Assembly: GCF_937988725.1 (NCBI RefSeq)
Contig: NZ_CALKHS010000010.1
Location: forward strand, 310,001-374,000
Length of the DNA: 64,000 bases
Direction of reading: 5' to 3'
DNA from: an uncultured Castellaniella sp.
Lineage (GTDB): Bacteria > Pseudomonadota > Gammaproteobacteria > Burkholderiales > Burkholderiaceae_B
Both the position numbers and the translations under genes were made by a program. Positions 26,904-36,128 of the stretch are shown here, in pieces. The number at the start of each line of letters is the position of its first letter. Position 1 is the stretch's first letter. The notes under the pieces were generated by a model. That model was not told the origin of the DNA and searched no databases. It saw only the letters and a list, made by a program, of their open reading frames with translations.

Positions 26904-27760
26904 TGTTTCTGGATCTGGGCTCGAGCGTCAGCCTGCTGGTGCTGATTTTTCTGGTGCTGGTGCTGTTCAAGCTCTTTCACATCCTGCGCGAATACGAGCG
27001 GGCCGTCATCTTCACGCTGGGGCGCTACACGGGCGCGAAAGGGCCCGGCCTGATCATCGTCATTCCGTTCCTGCAGCAGGTCGTGCGGGTGGACATGCGC
27101 GTGATCACCATGGACATTCCGCCCCAGGACGTGATTTCCCGCGACAACGTCTCGGTGCAGGTCAATGCCGTGGTGTATTTCCGGGTGGTCGATCCCGGCA
27201 AGGCCATCATCCAGGTGGAACACTTCCTGGAAGCCACCAGCCAGCTGGCGCAGACCACGCTGCGGGCCGTCCTGGGCAAGCACGAACTCGACGAGATGCT
27301 GTCCGAGCGCGAGAAACTGAATCTGGACGTGCAGACGATCCTGGACACCCAGACCGACGGCTGGGGCATCAAGGTCACCAACGTCGAAATCAAGCACATC
27401 GACCTGAACGAAACCATGGTCCGCGCTATGGCGCGCCAGGCCGAGGCCGAACGCGACCGGCGGGCCAAGGTCATCCATGCGGAAGGCGAACGCCAGGCCG
27501 CGCAGGCCCTGTCCGAGGCGGCCCACACCCTGGCCCGGGAACCGTCCGCCATGCAGCTGCGCTATCTGGAAACCCTGACCCAGGTGGCGGGCGACAAGTC
27601 GTCCACGCTGGTGTTCCCGATTCCCATCGATCTGCTGGCCGGTTTCATTGGCCAGACGCGTCCGACTCCGCCAGCAACTGGCCGATCACCGCGCCCGCCC
27701 GAAGATCGTCCAGCTGGCCAAAATGATGCAGGCGGATCCGACCCTGTTCGTCCAGAATGA
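26900..27760 (+). CDS. Slipin (stomatin/SPFH-family membrane protein)
   Basis: This 286 aa membrane-anchored SPFH protein has one N-terminal hydrophobic hairpin (SVSLLVLIFLVLVLFKLFHI). The SPFH domain starts at REYERAVIFTLGRY and includes GPGLIIVIPFLQQVVRVDMR. A charged coiled-coil follows (MARQAEAERDRRAKVIHAEG). Such proteins organise membrane microdomains and regulate membrane proteases together with NfeD. Typical slipins end near the DLLAGF seen here; this one continues with about 37 Pro/Gly/Asp-rich residues that run antisense to the convergent redoxin gene. It overlaps the NfeD gene by four bases. Confidence 0.9.
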   Translation: MMFLDLGSSVSLLVLIFLVLVLFKLFHILREYERAVIFTLGRYTGAKGPGLIIVIPFLQQVVRVDMRVITMDIPPQDVISRDNVSVQVNAVVYFRVVDPGKAIIQVEHFLEATSQLAQTTLRAVLGKHELDEMLSEREKLNLDVQTILDTQTDGWGIKVTNVEIKHIDLNETMVRAMARQAEAERDRRAKVIHAEGERQAAQALSEAAHTLAREPSAMQLRYLETLTQVAGDKSSTLVFPIPIDLLAGFIGQTRPTPPATGRSPRPPEDRPAGQNDAGGSDPVRPE

Positions 27761-28133
27761 ACAGCGTCGGGGTCCCTTGCATGTGCCAGGCCTGCATGGT
27801 CAGCGGAATGGGGTTGCCCCGGGGATCGGGGCGATCGATGCCCACCGGGAAATGAATGCGGTATTCGTGCAGAAAGGCCCGCAGCGCGATTTCGCCCATG
27901 GCGGCGTGATGCTCGAAGACCGTGTGCAGCCCGATGACCTGCACCCGGCCCGGCGGGAAAGCCTGGCGGATGGATTTGGCCTGGGGGATGCCGTGCGACA
28001 CGCAGCCCGGGCACAGCATCTGAAAGGCGTGCACGACCACGACTGAACCGCGCAGGTCCTCCAGCGACAGCGGGGCGTCTGTATTCAGCCAGCTTGCCAC
28101 ATCCCAGTCGGGGGCCGCTTCACCCGTGATCAT
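27645..28133 (-). CDS. Redoxin / TlpA-like thioredoxin-fold protein
   Basis: This 162 aa protein has a peroxiredoxin/TlpA fold: ITGEAAPDWDVASWLN, VVVVHAFQMLCPGCVSHGIP and a cis-Pro region GTPTLFILDEQGRIR. The CPGC pair is in the active-site position. No signal peptide is evident, so it is probably cytosolic. I start at ATG 28133, which has AAGGAA seven bases upstream; an in-frame GTG at 28148 would add five residues. Its last 116 bases overlap the end of the slipin gene on the other strand. Confidence 0.82.
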   Translation of the reverse strand: MITGEAAPDWDVASWLNTDAPLSLEDLRGSVVVVHAFQMLCPGCVSHGIPQAKSIRQAFPPGRVQVIGLHTVFEHHAAMGEIALRAFLHEYRIHFPVGIDRPDPRGNPIPLTMQAWHMQGTPTLFILDEQGRIRLHHFGQLDDLRAGAVIGQLLAESDASGQ

Positions 28134-28348
28134 CGCCGTTTCCTTCACGTATGCCAGCCTTCATCATAGGCCGCCCATGAGGGCGAGGGAAGACCTACAA
28201 TGCGTGGCGGTATTCCGGCATCGCACCGCAAGCCATGGTGTAATGAAGCCACAAGCCCCGAAGGGGTTTGTCCGCCGGCCGGGCGCAGCCGCGCCACCCG
28301 GCGGGATAGGATCCCGATCTCTCTTTTCCGCATACTGGAGACTTACTC

Positions 28349-28681
28349 ATGAAACTGTCTGCACTGGCTCTGTGCATTCCCCTGCTGGCCCTGGGTCAGA
28401 CTGCCCAGGCCGCTCCGGATTTCGCCCAGGTCAACGACATTCTCACGAAGAACGCCTGTCTGGCATGCCATGCCGTCGACAAAAAAGTCATCGGACCGGC
28501 CTACGACGAAGTCGCCGCCAAGCACAAAGGCCAGGCGGATGCCGCCGCCATCCTGACCAAGCACATCAAGGAAGGCAGTTCCGGCAACTACGGCCCGATC
28601 CCGATGCCGCCCAACGTCGGCATTTCCGACGCGGACATCAAGACCGTGGTCGAATGGCTGGTCGCCGGCGCGCCCCGCTGA
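28349..28681 (+). CDS. Periplasmic cytochrome c (c551/c552 class I)
   Basis: This 110 aa protein has signal peptide MKLSALALCIPLLALGQTAQ (cleaved after AQA). The heme site is CLACH near residues 38-42, with a probable Met ligand in GPIPMPPN near the C-terminus and a final helix IKTVVEWLVAGAP. Size and motif match small electron carriers of the c551/c552 group that supply terminal oxidases, cytochrome c peroxidase or nitrite reductase. It is monocistronic with its own terminator. Confidence 0.9.
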   Translation: MKLSALALCIPLLALGQTAQAAPDFAQVNDILTKNACLACHAVDKKVIGPAYDEVAAKHKGQADAAAILTKHIKEGSSGNYGPIPMPPNVGISDADIKTVVEWLVAGAPR

Positions 28682-28697
28682 TCGACGGCTCGTCCCG

Positions 28698-28736
28698 AAC
28701 CCTGCGCGCGGCTCCGGGCCGCCGCAGGGTTTTTTG
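28698..28736 (+). terminator. Terminator after the cytochrome c gene
   Basis: AACCCTGCG (28698-28706) pairs with CGCAGGGTT (28723-28731), with an inner GC-rich loop, followed by TTTTG. It ends the cytochrome c transcript. Confidence 0.85.
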
Positions 28737-28825
28737 CTTGGACTCCTGAACTTTCCCTTCATCAGAACGCATCAACTCAGCCGCCGCCGGCTCCATGCCG
28801 GCGGCGATGGCACCGGAGCACATGG

Positions 28826-30460
28826 GTGAATCCACATTACGATGTACTGATCATCGGCAGCGGCCTGGCGGGCCTGACCGTCGCCCTGCACCTGGCGGCC
28901 GACAAGAAAGTGGCCGTCCTGTCGAAAAAAGCCCTGCTGGACGGCGCCAGCAACTGGGCGCAGGGCGGCATCGCCGCCGTGCTGGATTCCCAGGACAGCC
29001 ATGACAAGCACATGGCCGACACCCAGGTGGCCGGCGCGGGCCTGTGCGACGCGCAGGCGACGCGGCACATCGTCGAACAGGGGCCTTCCGCGATCGACTG
29101 GCTCATCAAGCTGGGCGTGCCCTTCACGCCCGACCAGGGCGCCGAGCTGGGTTTTCATCTGACCCGCGAGGGCGGCCACAGCCAGCGACGCATCATCCAC
29201 GCCGCCGACGAGACGGGCCACCTGGTGCAGCTGACGCTGGAACAGCAGGTGCGGGCGCACCGCAACATCACGCTGCTGGAATATCACTCGGGGGTGGAAC
29301 TCATCACCAGCCGCATCCTCGAACCCCATGCTTCGGCCATGCCCGACGCGCCCGCCCGCTGCCTGGGCGCCTACGTCTACGACGAGCGCGGCGATCGGGT
29401 GCGCACGATCCTGGCCGGGCAGGTGGTGCTGGCCACGGGGGGCGCCGGCAAGGTCTACCTGCACACCAGCAATCCCGACACGTCCACGGGCGACGGCATC
29501 GCCATGGCCTGGCGCGCGGGCTGCCGCGTGGCCAACATGGAATTCATGCAGTTCCATCCGACCTGCATGTACCATCCCCAGGCCAAATCCTTCCTGATTT
29601 CCGAAGCGGTGCGCGGCGAGGGCGGCGTCCTGCGCCTGCCGGCCGCCGCGGGCGCCCAGGCGGGCGAACGCTTCATGCGGTGGCACGACGAACGCCTGGA
29701 ACTGGCTCCGCGCGACGTCGTCGCGCGCGCCATCGATTTCGAGATCAAGAAACGCGGCCTGACCCACGTCGAACTGGACATCAGCCACCGGCCGCCCGAA
29801 TTCATCCGCGAGCACTTCCCGACGATCCACGCCCGCTGCCTGGAATTCGGCATCGACATGACCCGCGAACCGATCCCGGTCGTGCCGGCCATGCACTTCA
29901 CCTGCGGCGGGGTGGTGATCGACCTGAACGGCCGCACCGACATCCCCGGCCTGTACGCGGTCGGCGAAACCGCCTATACCGGTCTGCATGGCGCCAATCG
30001 CCTGGCCAGCAATTCGCTGCTGGAATGCCTGGTGATCGGCCGCAACGCCGCCCACGACATCGACGATCAGCCCGCGCCGGCCCCGACGGCGGAACCCGTT
30101 CCCGACTGGGACGACAGCCGGGCCCGCGACGGCGCGGAAGCCGTGCTGGTCACGCACGCCTGGGACGAGGTCCGGCGCCTCATGTCCAACTACGTCGGCA
30201 TCGTGCGCACGCAAAAGCGCCTGGACCGCGCCCGCCAGCGCATCAGCCTGCTGGAGCAGGAAATCGAGGCCTATTACCAGGAATATCGCGTCACCAGCGA
30301 CCTGCTGGAATGCCGCAACCTGATCCAGGTCGCGGCCCTGGTCGTGGCCGCCGCCCTGTCGCGCAAGGAAAGCCGGGGCCTGCACTACTGCCAGGACTTC
30401 CCCTGGACGCTGCCGCGCGCGCTGCCCACCGTCATGACGCCGGAAACGGGGTTCCGCTGA
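28826..30460 (+). CDS. nadB: L-aspartate oxidase
   Basis: This FAD enzyme oxidises aspartate to iminoaspartate, the first step of NAD synthesis. It is 544 aa. Features are the dinucleotide motif YDVLIIGSGLAGLTVAL, SNWAQGGIAAVLD, the active-site segment EGGHSQRRIIHAADETG, the family-defining MEFMQFHPTCMY, and LHGANRLASNSLLE. The C-terminal helical domain includes ECRNLIQVAALVVAAALSRK. The ATG at 28826 starts just before the Rossmann strand, possibly with ACATGG-type weak spacing. It converges on nadC-nadA rather than forming nadABC. Confidence 0.95.
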   Translation: MNPHYDVLIIGSGLAGLTVALHLAADKKVAVLSKKALLDGASNWAQGGIAAVLDSQDSHDKHMADTQVAGAGLCDAQATRHIVEQGPSAIDWLIKLGVPFTPDQGAELGFHLTREGGHSQRRIIHAADETGHLVQLTLEQQVRAHRNITLLEYHSGVELITSRILEPHASAMPDAPARCLGAYVYDERGDRVRTILAGQVVLATGGAGKVYLHTSNPDTSTGDGIAMAWRAGCRVANMEFMQFHPTCMYHPQAKSFLISEAVRGEGGVLRLPAAAGAQAGERFMRWHDERLELAPRDVVARAIDFEIKKRGLTHVELDISHRPPEFIREHFPTIHARCLEFGIDMTREPIPVVPAMHFTCGGVVIDLNGRTDIPGLYAVGETAYTGLHGANRLASNSLLECLVIGRNAAHDIDDQPAPAPTAEPVPDWDDSRARDGAEAVLVTHAWDEVRRLMSNYVGIVRTQKRLDRARQRISLLEQEIEAYYQEYRVTSDLLECRNLIQVAALVVAAALSRKESRGLHYCQDFPWTLPRALPTVMTPETGFR

Positions 30461-30463
30461 AAA

Positions 30464-30497
30464 CGCCAAGGCCCGCCGTCATGGGCAGGCTTTGGCG
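30464..30497. terminator. Bidirectional hairpin between nadB and nadC
   Basis: CGCCAAGGCCCGCC (30464-30477) can pair with TGGGCAGGCTTTGGCG (30482-30497) through Watson-Crick and G-T pairs, around a short loop. It separates convergent genes and lacks long U tracts, so strength is uncertain. Confidence 0.55.
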
Positions 30498-30524
30498 CTC
30501 GGGCGGGCGCAAAGCGCATCCGCG

Positions 30525-31403
30525 CTACAGGATCCGCATCGAATAGTCCACGGCCTTGATGTCCTTGGTCAGGCTGCCGATGGAAATGCGGTCCACTCCG
30601 GTCTGGGCGATAGCCCGCACGGTGTCGTGCGTGATGCCGCCGGAGGCTTCCAGCACCGCGCGCCCCCGGGTCAGCTCGACCGCGGCGCGCAGATCGTCCA
30701 GCGAGAAATTGTCCAGCAGGATGGACACCGCTCCGGCGTCCAGCGCCTGGCGCAGTTCATCCAGGTTCTCGACCTCGATCTGCACGGGGACGTCGTAGGG
30801 CAGGGCCTGGGCCGCCTTCAGCGCGGGCCCGATGCCCCCGGCGGCGGCGATGTGGTTTTCCTTGATCAGCACGCCATCGTAGAGCGCCAGCCGCTGGTTC
30901 TTGCCGCCGCCGACCCGGACCGCGTATTTCTGCCCCAGGCGCAGGCCCGGCAAGGTCTTGCGGGTGTCCAGGATGGCCGCCCGGGTTCCGCTGGCCAGGT
31001 CCGCGTAGCGGCGGGTGGCGGTGGCCACTCCCGAGAACAGCTGCAGGAAGTTCAGCGCCGTGCGCTCCGCCGTCAGCAGCGCGCGGGCGGGGCCGTGCAG
31101 CCGGCAGACGACGGAATCCGGTTCCATCCAGTCGCCTTCCGCATACGCCCAGTCCACCAGGATCCGGTCGTCGACCCGATGCATCACGGCCTCGAACCAG
31201 GGGGCGCCGCACAGCACGGCGGATTCCCGCACGACGACGCGGGCGGCCTCGACCTGTTGATCGGGAATCAGCAGGCCCGTGACGTCGCCCGTGCCGATGT
31301 CTTCAGCCAGGGCCTGATCGATATGGGCGTCGAAGGCGGTCTGCAGGGCAGGGGAGAACGGCGCGTGAGGATTGCGCAGGGTGGAAGGCGGATGGCTGCT
31401 CAT
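30525..31403 (-). CDS. nadC: Nicotinate-nucleotide pyrophosphorylase (quinolinate phosphoribosyltransferase)
   Basis: This enzyme turns quinolinate and PRPP into nicotinate mononucleotide. The 292 aa include ALAEDIGTGDVTGLLIP near the N-terminus, ERTALNFLQLFSGVATATRR, and DTRKTLPGLRLGQKYAVRVG. They also include VQIEVENLDELRQALDAG and the C-terminal VLEASGGITHDTVRAIAQTG with ISIGSLTKD. The ATG at 31403 overlaps the nadA stop (ATGA), so nadA and nadC are coupled. Confidence 0.95.
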   Translation of the reverse strand: MSSHPPSTLRNPHAPFSPALQTAFDAHIDQALAEDIGTGDVTGLLIPDQQVEAARVVVRESAVLCGAPWFEAVMHRVDDRILVDWAYAEGDWMEPDSVVCRLHGPARALLTAERTALNFLQLFSGVATATRRYADLASGTRAAILDTRKTLPGLRLGQKYAVRVGGGKNQRLALYDGVLIKENHIAAAGGIGPALKAAQALPYDVPVQIEVENLDELRQALDAGAVSILLDNFSLDDLRAAVELTRGRAVLEASGGITHDTVRAIAQTGVDRISIGSLTKDIKAVDYSMRIL

Positions 31404-32536
31404 GCGGGGCCGACCTTGGCGAACAGCGTCTGTTCCCGGGCCAGATCGGCGCCGGGGTGCACCTGGCGGCGGCGCGCGGCCGCGAAATCGAGCATCCGGT
31501 CGATGCCGACCTTGGCCCGGCGGCCCAGGTCGGGATCCAGATGGACTTCGTTGCCGCCGAATTCCAGGGCGTCGGCGATCCCCTTCAGGGAATTCATGGC
31601 CATCCAGGGGCAGTGGGCGCAGCTTTTGCAGGTGGCCGATTCGCCCGCGGTGGGGGCGGCGATGAAGGTCTTGCCGGGCGCGGCCAGCCGCATCTTGTGC
31701 AGCAGCCCCTGGTCGGTGGCGACGATGAAGGTCGTGGCCGGGAATTCGGTGGCGGCCGCCAGCAGGCGCGACGTGGAGCCGACGATGTCGGCCTGGGCCA
31801 CCACGGAAGCCGGGGATTCGGGGTGCGCCAGGACCAGGGCGCCGGGATGTTCCTTGCGCATGAGATCGAGCTCGATGCCCTTGAATTCGTCGTGCACGGT
31901 GCACGAGCCCTGCCACAGGACCATGTCGGCGCCGGTCTGGCGCTGGATGTACGACCCCAGATGGCGGTCCGGCGCCCAGAGGATCTTCTTTCCCTGGCGG
32001 TGCAGGTCGGCGACGATGTCCAGGCCGATCGAGGACGTCACCATCCAGTCCGCCTGAGCCTTGACCGCCGCGCTGGTGTTCGCATACACGACGACGGTGC
32101 GGTCGGGATGCCGCGCCCGGAACTGGGCGAAGGCCGCCGGATCGCAGCCCAGGTCCAGCGAACAGGTCGCGTCCAGATCGGGCATCAGAATGCGTTTTTC
32201 GGGGCTGAGGATCTTCGCGGTCTCGCCCATGAAGCGCACGCCCGACACGACCAGGGTCCGCGCCGCGTGATCGCGCCCGAAACGGGCCATTTCCAGCGAA
32301 TCCGACACGCAGCCGCCGGTTTCCTCGGCCAGATCCTGGATGTCGGCATCCACGTAATAGTGCGCCACCAGCACGGCGTCGCGCTGCGCCAGCAGGGTGC
32401 GGATGCGGGCTTTCTGGAATTCACGTTCTTCGGCGGAGACGGGCGGGTTGACCCGAGCCCAGGCTTCCGCCGGGCTGAGAGTCCCCTTGACCATATCCGG
32501 GCGATCGAATTCAACGATTCGGGTACCTGAGGGCAT
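31400..32536 (-). CDS. nadA: Quinolinate synthase A
   Basis: This 4Fe-4S enzyme condenses iminoaspartate with DHAP to quinolinate. The 378 aa show LVAHYYVDADIQDLAEETGG, the three-domain repeats of NadA, and cysteines in DATCSLDLGC, WQGSCTVHDE and ATCKSCAHCPWMAMN for the cluster. I start at MPSGTRIVEFD (32536). The in-frame sequence upstream is not NadA-like, although no clear ribosome binding site is seen. It is the first gene of a nadA-nadC pair opposite nadB. Confidence 0.94.
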   Translation of the reverse strand: MPSGTRIVEFDRPDMVKGTLSPAEAWARVNPPVSAEEREFQKARIRTLLAQRDAVLVAHYYVDADIQDLAEETGGCVSDSLEMARFGRDHAARTLVVSGVRFMGETAKILSPEKRILMPDLDATCSLDLGCDPAAFAQFRARHPDRTVVVYANTSAAVKAQADWMVTSSIGLDIVADLHRQGKKILWAPDRHLGSYIQRQTGADMVLWQGSCTVHDEFKGIELDLMRKEHPGALVLAHPESPASVVAQADIVGSTSRLLAAATEFPATTFIVATDQGLLHKMRLAAPGKTFIAAPTAGESATCKSCAHCPWMAMNSLKGIADALEFGGNEVHLDPDLGRRAKVGIDRMLDFAAARRRQVHPGADLAREQTLFAKVGPA

Positions 32537-32736
32537 GATGAATGGAAGCTTGAAAAAGACGGGGTGAACCTGAGGATGATACGACAAAGCGATAGCGCAT
32601 GCCGGTAATGTCCTTATGACCGCCCGGCCGGCGCTCGCCGGCCCCGCGAGCCATGTCCTCGCGAGCGTATCAAGGACTAGGGATTTCCCCAAGGTAGTGT
32701 CTATACTGGTGAAAGCAAACCGAATACGGATTCGCC

Positions 32737-33285
32737 ATGACACCTTTCAAGCTGGAACAGTCTCCTGTCTTGTACTTTGCGGATTTCGTCCTGTATCCGG
32801 CGGCCATCATCATCGGAGCAGGGGTGCTGCTGTGGCAGGGCGCGGGCCCCGTCTGGGCCCTGCTGCTGGCGGCGGCCCTGGGCTTCCTGTCCTGGAGCCT
32901 GATCGAGTACGGCCTGCATCGCTTCGTGCTGCATGGCCTGCAGCCCTTCAAGCGCTGGCACGAGGAACATCACCAGCGCCCCTTCGCCCTGATCGGCACC
33001 TCCACGCTGGTCAGCCTGTCCATGCTGGGCCTGCTGGTCCTCTGGCCCCTGTCCGCGATCCTGGGGCGCTGGATCGGCCTGTCGGCCACCCTGGGGGTCG
33101 GCGCGGGTTATCTGCTCTACGTTCTGGTTCATCACGCCACGCACCACTGGAAAGCCGCTCCAGGGTCCTGGATGCACGCGCGCAAGCGCGACCATGCGCT
33201 GCACCACCGGCCCGGCGCCCACGGCTGGTACGGGGTGACGACATCGTTCTGGGATCGGGTATTCTTGACCGACCGGAACCGCTGA
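32737..33285 (+). CDS. Fatty acid hydroxylase / sterol desaturase superfamily membrane protein
   Basis: This 182 aa integral membrane protein has about four helices and the di-iron histidine boxes of the superfamily: EYGLHRFVLH, WHEEHH, HHATHH, and the last box in DHALHHRPGAHGWYGVTTSF. Members hydroxylate or desaturate lipids, carotenoids or sterols. The substrate here is not identifiable. A short dyad CGAATACGGATTCG lies directly before the start, and a TATACT hexamer sits 30 bases upstream. Confidence 0.87.
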   Translation: MTPFKLEQSPVLYFADFVLYPAAIIIGAGVLLWQGAGPVWALLLAAALGFLSWSLIEYGLHRFVLHGLQPFKRWHEEHHQRPFALIGTSTLVSLSMLGLLVLWPLSAILGRWIGLSATLGVGAGYLLYVLVHHATHHWKAAPGSWMHARKRDHALHHRPGAHGWYGVTTSFWDRVFLTDRNR

Positions 33286-33332
33286 TCCTTTTTCGACAGA
33301 CCTTCCGACCACATTGACCAGGAGCCCGCCTC

Positions 33333-33971
33333 ATGTCCGATTCGTTGATGCTGTATACCGATTCCAACTTCATCAGTCCTTATGCCATGTCGGTATTCGT
33401 CGCGCTGGCGGAAAAGGGCGCGCCCTTCGAGATGACGCCGGTCGACCTGGGCCGGGGCGATCAACGGGCGCCCGGCTACGTCGAGCTTTCCCTGACCGGC
33501 AAGGTGCCCGCCCTGGTCCAGGGAGACTTCGCCCTGGCGGAATCATCGGCCATCATCGAATACGTGGACGAGGCCTTCCAGGGCCCCGCGCTGTATCCGC
33601 GCGATGCGCGCCAGCGCGCCCGCGCCCGCCAGATCCAGGCCTGGGTGCGCACGGATCTGGCCGCGCTGCGCCAGGAGCGCTCGTCCGATATCCTGTTCAG
33701 CCGGCCGTCCCAGCCGCTGCCGCCCCTGACGCCCGCCGCGTCGCAGGCGGCGGAAAAGCTCCTGTCGGTCGCCGGACGGCTGGTGCCGCCGACCGGCAAG
33801 CATCTGTTCGGCGCCTGGTGCATCGCCGATTTCGAGCTTGCCTTCATGCTGAACCGGCTGGTGTCGGGCGGCGATTCCGTGCCCCGGCGCCTGGTGGATT
33901 ATGTCCACGAGCAGTGGGGCCGGTCCTCGGTCCAGCGCTGGGTCGGTTTCCACGAACGGCAACAGGCCTGA
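33333..33971 (+). CDS. yfcF: Glutathione S-transferase family protein (YfcF-like)
   Basis: This 212 aa protein opens MSDSLMLYTDSNFISPYAMS and carries VELSLTGKVPALVQGD and ESSAIIEYVDEAF for glutathione binding, with a helical C-domain. The sequence resembles E. coli YfcF, a GST with peroxidase activity. A good AGGAG lies upstream. It is the last gene before the A+T-rich region at 34 kb. Confidence 0.85.
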   Translation: MSDSLMLYTDSNFISPYAMSVFVALAEKGAPFEMTPVDLGRGDQRAPGYVELSLTGKVPALVQGDFALAESSAIIEYVDEAFQGPALYPRDARQRARARQIQAWVRTDLAALRQERSSDILFSRPSQPLPPLTPAASQAAEKLLSVAGRLVPPTGKHLFGAWCIADFELAFMLNRLVSGGDSVPRRLVDYVHEQWGRSSVQRWVGFHERQQA

Positions 33972-34030
33972 TCGGCGCCGCCCGCCGCGCGGATCAGGAG
34001 GGCGCATGGCGCGCACAGGCGCATGCGTCC

Positions 34031-34125
34031 CTACGAAAGGTATATTGTTTTAGATATCAATAATAAGAATATTTCATCTCTAAAAGTATATTTTTCCGCC
34101 TTTTTGTCCATACACTATTCAGCAG
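34031..34125. promoter_or_regulatory. Very A+T-rich promoter/operator region upstream of the flavin hydroxylase
   Basis: About 95 bases are roughly 75% A+T inside a GC-rich chromosome. They include GATATC near 34053-34058 and AATATT near 34069-34074 as an imperfect ATAT-N-ATAT dyad of the kind LysR regulators bind. The LysR gene at 37353 is the obvious candidate. Exact promoter elements cannot be fixed by eye. Confidence 0.45.
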
Positions 34126-34212
34126 TCCAAGAACGCACGCCGACGGCATGCCGGGGCCTCGGTCCCTTCCGCATCATCCGCGCCGCTGCCCGATAACGAT
34201 CCAGGAGACTGC

Positions 34213-36105
34213 ATGAAATACCATCACCACGAATACGTGTCCCGCGATCCGCGGATACAGGACCCGGCGGGGACCGGCATCGATCGGCCGGACGATCCGC
34301 CCGACGAGGTCGACGTGCTGATCGTCGGAGCGGGGCCGGCGGGCATGATCGCCGCCGCCCAGTTGTCGCAGTTCTCCGGCGTCACCACGCGCATCGTCGA
34401 CCGCAGGGCTTCCCGCCTGGAAGTCGGGCTGGCCGACGGCATGCAGAAGCGCAGCCTGGAAACCTTCGATGCCTTCGGCTTCGCCGAATCGCTGATGGCG
34501 GAAGCCTGCCATGTGACGGAAACGGCCTTCTGGAAGCCCGACCCGGCGTCTCCGGAAAACATCCACCGCGTCTCCCGCCTGGACGAGGACCCCAACAAGG
34601 TCAGCGAATATCCGCACCTGACGGTCAATCACGCCCGCGTGCTGGATTATTTCGCCGAGTTCATGGCGCATGCGCCCACCCGGATGAAGCCGGATTACGG
34701 CCTGGAGTTCCAGGGATTGACCATCGCGCCGTCGGGCGATCATCCGGTGGAGGTCAAGCTGACATACAGCGCGGGCCCGAAAGCAGGGCAGGAGCGCACG
34801 ATCCGCGCCAAATACGTGATCGGCTCGGATGGCGCCCACAGCGGCGTGCGCAAGGCGCTGGGATGGCGGCTGCAGGGGGAATCCGCCAATCACGCCTGGG
34901 GCGTGATGGACATTCTCGCGGACACGGATTTCCCGGACGTCCGCGTGAAATGCGCCATCCAGTCCGAATCCCACGGCAATATTCTGCTCATCCCGCGCGA
35001 GGGCGGGTTCCTGTTCCGCCTGTATGTCGATCTGGGGGACGTGCTGGCCGGCGACCAGGGCGCGATTCGCCGCACCCCCGTCGAGCAGACCATCGCCCGG
35101 GCGCAGCGGATCTTTCATCCCTACCGCCTGGACGTCCGCCACGTGGCTTGGTATAGCGTCTACGAAGTTGGACACAGGCTGTGCGAGCGTTTCGACGACG
35201 TGCCGCAGGACCAGGCCGGACGCCGGACTCCCCGGGTATTCATCGCCGGCGACGCGGCCCACACCCACAGCGCCAAGGCCGGGCAGGGGACCAATGCCTC
35301 CATGCAGGACGGCTTCAACCTGGGCTGGAAGCTGGGCCACGTCCTGGAGGGCAGAAGCCCGGAGGCGCTGCTGGCGACCTATTCGGCCGAACGGCAGAAG
35401 ATCGGGCAGGACCTGATCGATCAGGACAAGCACTGGGCCGCCCAGATGGCCAAGGCTCCGGAGGATTTCGCCAGCCAGGCCGAGTTCGAGGAAGCCTATC
35501 TGCGGATCAACGAGTTCGCGCAGGGTTTCATGACCCGGTACGAGCCCTCCATGATCACCGCGACGGCGCAAGACCAGGCCCTGGCCACGGGATTCCCCAT
35601 CGGCAAGCGCTTCTGGTCGGCCGAGGTGATGCGGGTCGCGGACGCCAATCGCCGCCATCTGGGCCACGAAGCCAAGGCCGATGGGCGCTGGCGCCTGTAC
35701 GTCTTCGCCGATGGCGCGCCCCCGGGCGAGGATTCGCCGACGGCCGCGCTGGGACGCTGGCTGGCGGAATCGCCCGAATCGCCGATCCAGCGGTTCACGC
35801 CGGCGGGGGCGGACGAAAACGCCCGGTTCGACATCAAGGTCATCTATCAGCAGAACCACGCGCAGATCGACATCGGTCGGGTTCCGGCCGCTTTCACGCC
35901 CCGCATGGGCCCCTATCGCCTGGCGGATTATGAAAATATCTACGCGGCGCTGCCGGACACTGATATCTTCGATCTGCGCGGAATCGACCGGCGCGGCGCG
36001 CTGATCGTCGTGCGCCCCGATCAGTACGTCGCCAACGTGCTTCCCCTGACCGCGACGGATCGCCTGGCGGCGTTCATTCGGACCATCGCTTTACCTCAAC
36101 GTTAA
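34213..36105 (+). CDS. FAD-dependent aromatic hydroxylase (MobA / phenol 2-monooxygenase type)
   Basis: This single-component flavin monooxygenase is 630 aa. It has the FAD motif VDVLIVGAGPAGMIAAAQLS, the DG segment VIGSDGAHSGVRKALGW, and the second FAD site RVFIAGDAAHTHSAKAGQGT with SMQDGFNLGWKLGHVLEG. The C-terminal thioredoxin-like domain of the phenol hydroxylase family lies at about 440-630. Length and layout fit 3-hydroxybenzoate 4-hydroxylase (MobA), which yields protocatechuate. The substrate is inferred. A binding protein and a LysR gene follow on the same strand; no ring-cleavage gene is in the window. Confidence 0.87.
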   Translation: MKYHHHEYVSRDPRIQDPAGTGIDRPDDPPDEVDVLIVGAGPAGMIAAAQLSQFSGVTTRIVDRRASRLEVGLADGMQKRSLETFDAFGFAESLMAEACHVTETAFWKPDPASPENIHRVSRLDEDPNKVSEYPHLTVNHARVLDYFAEFMAHAPTRMKPDYGLEFQGLTIAPSGDHPVEVKLTYSAGPKAGQERTIRAKYVIGSDGAHSGVRKALGWRLQGESANHAWGVMDILADTDFPDVRVKCAIQSESHGNILLIPREGGFLFRLYVDLGDVLAGDQGAIRRTPVEQTIARAQRIFHPYRLDVRHVAWYSVYEVGHRLCERFDDVPQDQAGRRTPRVFIAGDAAHTHSAKAGQGTNASMQDGFNLGWKLGHVLEGRSPEALLATYSAERQKIGQDLIDQDKHWAAQMAKAPEDFASQAEFEEAYLRINEFAQGFMTRYEPSMITATAQDQALATGFPIGKRFWSAEVMRVADANRRHLGHEAKADGRWRLYVFADGAPPGEDSPTAALGRWLAESPESPIQRFTPAGADENARFDIKVIYQQNHAQIDIGRVPAAFTPRMGPYRLADYENIYAALPDTDIFDLRGIDRRGALIVVRPDQYVANVLPLTATDRLAAFIRTIALPQR

Positions 36106-36128
36106 AACCAGAAAACAGGAGAGAGACC

